Origin: Gemmatimonadota bacterium
GTDB taxonomy: Bacteria > ARS69
Reading direction: 5' to 3'
Assembly: GCA_021604925.1 (NCBI GenBank)
Contig: BQJX01000099.1
Location: 1 to 8,057 of the forward strand
DNA length: 8,057 nt
In this document: positions 7,090 through 8,057 of the stretch, piece by piece
Layout: the number at the start of each line of letters is the position of its first letter
Numbering within the stretch: the stretch's first letter is position 1
Program-made: the position numbers and the translations under genes
Notes under the pieces: generated by a model
The model's database searches: none
What the model saw: the letters and a program-made list of their open reading frames with translations, nothing else
What the model was told of the DNA's origin: nothing

Positions 7090-7422
7090 TCAGCTCAGGA
7101 GTGGCAGGTCACTGGCGTGAGGAACGCCGGAAGACGGGGGGCGGTCCGGCGAGAACGGCGCCATTGGCAGCACGGCGCGCGCGGCGGCTTCCCAGAGCGG
7201 TGCCAGAGTGGCCGAGGCCGGCTCCAGGTGAGGATTCATATCCGGGTCGGCATCGCCCCGGCGAAACACGAGCTCATCGCACGGGTCCACCTCGCAGTCG
7301 GCCTCATGGTCGCACACGCGCTCATCCTCGCACGCGCACTCGTGGGCCAGCACTCCCGTCGTGCAGAGCACGGGGGCGATGGTCACGGCCCACAGGGCTA
7401 CCATCAACATGAGACCACGCAT
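7090..7422 (-). CDS. Small secreted Cys/His-rich protein preceding the efflux operon (function unknown)
   Basis: I do not recognise a named family. With the start at 7422 the product is 110 aa. Residues 1-26 are a signal peptide (MRGLMLMVALWAVTIAPVLC then TTGVLA). The mature protein begins HECACEDERVCDHEADC and continues to VDPC, giving the pattern H27-x-C29-x-C31-x5-C37-x-H39-x3-C43-x4-C48 with many acidic residues. The rest is Pro/Ala-rich, low in predicted structure, and ends SDLPLLS. Position as the first gene after a promoter and 108 nt before the channel gene suggests it belongs to the metal efflux operon. Five Cys and two His in 22 residues suggest metal binding or disulfides in the periplasm; this is inference. 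It is not CusF-like (no OB-fold Met/His/Trp motif). The frame is open to 7533, but the promoter lies within that stretch, so I chose the internal ATG; its ribosome site is weak (GGGAG, 12 nt upstream). Confidence 0.72.
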   Translation of the reverse strand: MRGLMLMVALWAVTIAPVLCTTGVLAHECACEDERVCDHEADCEVDPCDELVFRRGDADPDMNPHLEPASATLAPLWEAAARAVLPMAPFSPDRPPSSGVPHASDLPLLS

Positions 7423-7455
7423 CAAGGCGAACCGCTCCCGTAAGGGTGTCCGAGT

Positions 7456-7484
7456 GTTATCGGCCGGGATTGCCCGGGAGTCAA
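7456..7484 (-). promoter_or_regulatory. Predicted sigma70-type promoter of the metal efflux operon
   Basis: On the minus strand TTGACT (7484-7479, 5 of 6 matches to the -35 consensus) is followed by a 17-nt spacer and GATAAC (7461-7456, 4 of 6 matches to the -10). The expected transcription start is near 7449, leaving a leader of about 27 nt before the ATG at 7422. It lies downstream of the TPR gene's stop and upstream of the small Cys-rich gene, where a promoter is expected. Its presence also argues against the longer reading of the small gene. No transcript data are available. Confidence 0.6.
7464..7477. promoter_or_regulatory. Dyad within the promoter spacer, candidate operator
   Basis: CCGGG-ATTG-CCCGG is an inverted repeat with 5-bp arms, lying wholly between the -35 and -10 hexamers. 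MerR-family metal regulators (CueR, ZntR) bind dyads in that position, but their promoters have 19-20 nt spacers whereas this one is 17 nt. A repressor site is therefore as plausible. Arms of this length arise easily by chance in GC-rich DNA, so this is a weak prediction. Confidence 0.3.
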
Positions 7485-7496
7485 CCTTCATTGTAC

Positions 7497-7514
7497 CCGC
7501 GGGGCGCGCCGCGG
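7497..7514. repeat. GC-rich inverted repeat CCGCGG-N6-CCGCGG
   Basis: Two CCGCGG arms separated by GGCGCG, between the TPR gene's stop and the efflux promoter. RNA from either strand could fold into a hairpin. No U-run follows, so it is not a standard intrinsic terminator. It could still slow readthrough from the TPR gene or be a protein site; a chance GC-rich repeat is also possible. Confidence 0.35.
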
Positions 7515-7516
7515 TT

Positions 7517-7530
7517 CCGCTGGCCAGCGG
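7517..7530. repeat. Perfect 14-bp palindrome CCGCTGGCCAGCGG
   Basis: Fully self-complementary without a spacer, 20 nt beyond the TPR stop codon and about 33 nt upstream of the -35 hexamer. A gapless palindrome suits binding by a dimeric protein better than an RNA hairpin, since no loop is left without breaking pairs. Together with the neighbouring CCGCGG repeat it fills most of the non-coding stretch. No known operator is recognised. Confidence 0.4.
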
Positions 7531-7550
7531 CAAAGTCGTGACAACGCCCG

Positions 7551-8057
7551 CTACCGGGCGGCCGGAGCCTGGGGCGGAACCACGGAGATCCGCCCCGCCT
7601 GCACTTCCAGCAGAACCCGCGCCGCACGATCGGCATTGGCCCGATCAGGACGCTGCGAGACCTCCCGGAGGACCCGTTCGGCCTCCTCCGTGCGCCCCAC
7701 GCGCGCCAGCATCACCGCCCGGTCGATCTCCAACCCCGGAAACGCCGGCTCCAGCGCCAGCACCCGCTCCAGGGTGGCCAGGCCATCGGCCGGCCGACCC
7801 GCCAGATCCTGAACGATCGCCTTCTGGTGCAGGAGCCCGGCATCCTTCGGCTGGACCGCCAGTGCCATCTCCAGTGCCGCCTCCGCTTCCGGGAGGCGGC
7901 TCATGCGCCGCAGCAGATCCACCTGGGCCACGCGCGCCGCGTAGAGTCCGGGGTCCCGCTCCAGCGCCCGTTCCACCCAGCGCAACGAACGCACGAGTTC
8001 GTTCCGGTTCCGCTCCGCCTCGGCCACCAGCACGTACGACGTGGGCCACGGCTCCCG
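7551..8057 (-). CDS. Tetratricopeptide-repeat protein, C-terminal part (5' end beyond right edge)
   Basis: The frame is open from the right edge to a TAG at 7551-7553, giving 168 visible residues; the GTG at 8033 is unlikely to be the real start because the repeat pattern runs up to the edge. Seen: about three and a half 34-residue helical repeats. They include RALERDPGLYAARVAQVDLL, then LPEAEAALEMALAVQPKDAG, then PADGLATLERVLALEPAFPG and TEEAERVLREVSQRPD, each with the Ala/Gly/Pro spacing of TPR units. The tail after the last repeat is short and Pro/Ala-rich (VPPQAPAAR). TPR arrays are protein-protein interaction scaffolds, so no specific role can be given. The missing N-terminal part may hold a catalytic or signal region. 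The gene runs in the same direction as the efflux operon but is separated by 128 nt containing inverted repeats and a promoter, so it is probably a separate unit. Confidence 0.85.
   Translation of the reverse strand, partial: REPWPTSYVLVAEAERNRNELVRSLRWVERALERDPGLYAARVAQVDLLRRMSRLPEAEAALEMALAVQPKDAGLLHQKAIVQDLAGRPADGLATLERVLALEPAFPGLEIDRAVMLARVGRTEEAERVLREVSQRPDRANADRAARVLLEVQAGRISVVPPQAPAAR

Noticed and set aside
7090..7422. Assignment of the small protein as CusF
   Set aside because: CusF is an OB-fold protein binding Cu(I)/Ag through Met, His and Trp; this protein is Cys/Asp-rich and lacks that pattern.
7490..7495. TACAAT on the minus strand as an alternative -10 element
   Set aside because: Good hexamer, but nothing like TTGACA lies 16-18 nt upstream; the pair at 7484-7456 is better.
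7423..7533. N-terminal extension of the small Cys-rich protein to 7533
   Set aside because: The extension would contain the predicted promoter and push the signal peptide 37 residues inwards; the ATG at 7422 gives a normal signal peptide.

Overview
The window is GC-rich and compact, and every gene I can support lies on the minus strand. The partial peptidase at the left edge carries a C-terminal PNxPNPFxPxTxIxYxL motif. That motif opens the FlgD-like / type A sorting domains common in secreted proteins of FCB-group and related high-GC lineages such as candidate phyla Eisenbacteria and Krumholzibacteriota. I therefore suggest a Gram-negative, probably uncultured bacterium of that kind. An RND-type tripartite pump confirms two membranes. 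The phylum assignment is inference.

Layout in transcription order, right to left: (a) 8057-7551, the 3' part of a tetratricopeptide-repeat gene cut by the right edge; (b) 7550-7423, an intergenic region with two GC-rich inverted repeats and a good sigma70-type promoter whose spacer carries a small dyad; (c) 7422-7090, a small secreted Cys/His-rich protein of unknown function; (d) 7089-6982, a spacer with a 19-nt GC-rich inverted repeat; (e) 6981-5617, a TolC-family outer-membrane lipoprotein (CzcC/CusC type); (f) 5615-4602, a periplasmic adaptor (CzcB/CusB type) with a His/Asp-rich N-terminus and apparently no alpha-helical hairpin; (g) 4588-1496, a heavy-metal-efflux RND permease (CzcA/CusA family); (h) 1424-1, a secreted M28 zinc peptidase cut by the left edge.

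Genes (e), (f) and (g) are spaced by 1 and 13 nt. They form a C-B-A operon for a complete tripartite pump that should move metal ions from periplasm or cytoplasm to the outside. The small Cys-rich protein sits between the promoter and the pump genes, so it is probably co-transcribed and may bind metal in the periplasm. The permease mixes CusA-like (Cu/Ag) and CzcA-like (divalent metal) residues, so the substrate cannot be fixed from sequence. No metal-responsive regulator is encoded in the window. The peptidase follows the permease after 71 nt; it could be read through from the operon but has no evident link to metal efflux.

I see no RNA gene, CRISPR array, insertion sequence or phage gene. 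The most interesting items are the Cys-rich leader protein, the hairpin-less adaptor with its metal-binding tail, the hybrid permease signature and the promoter dyad.
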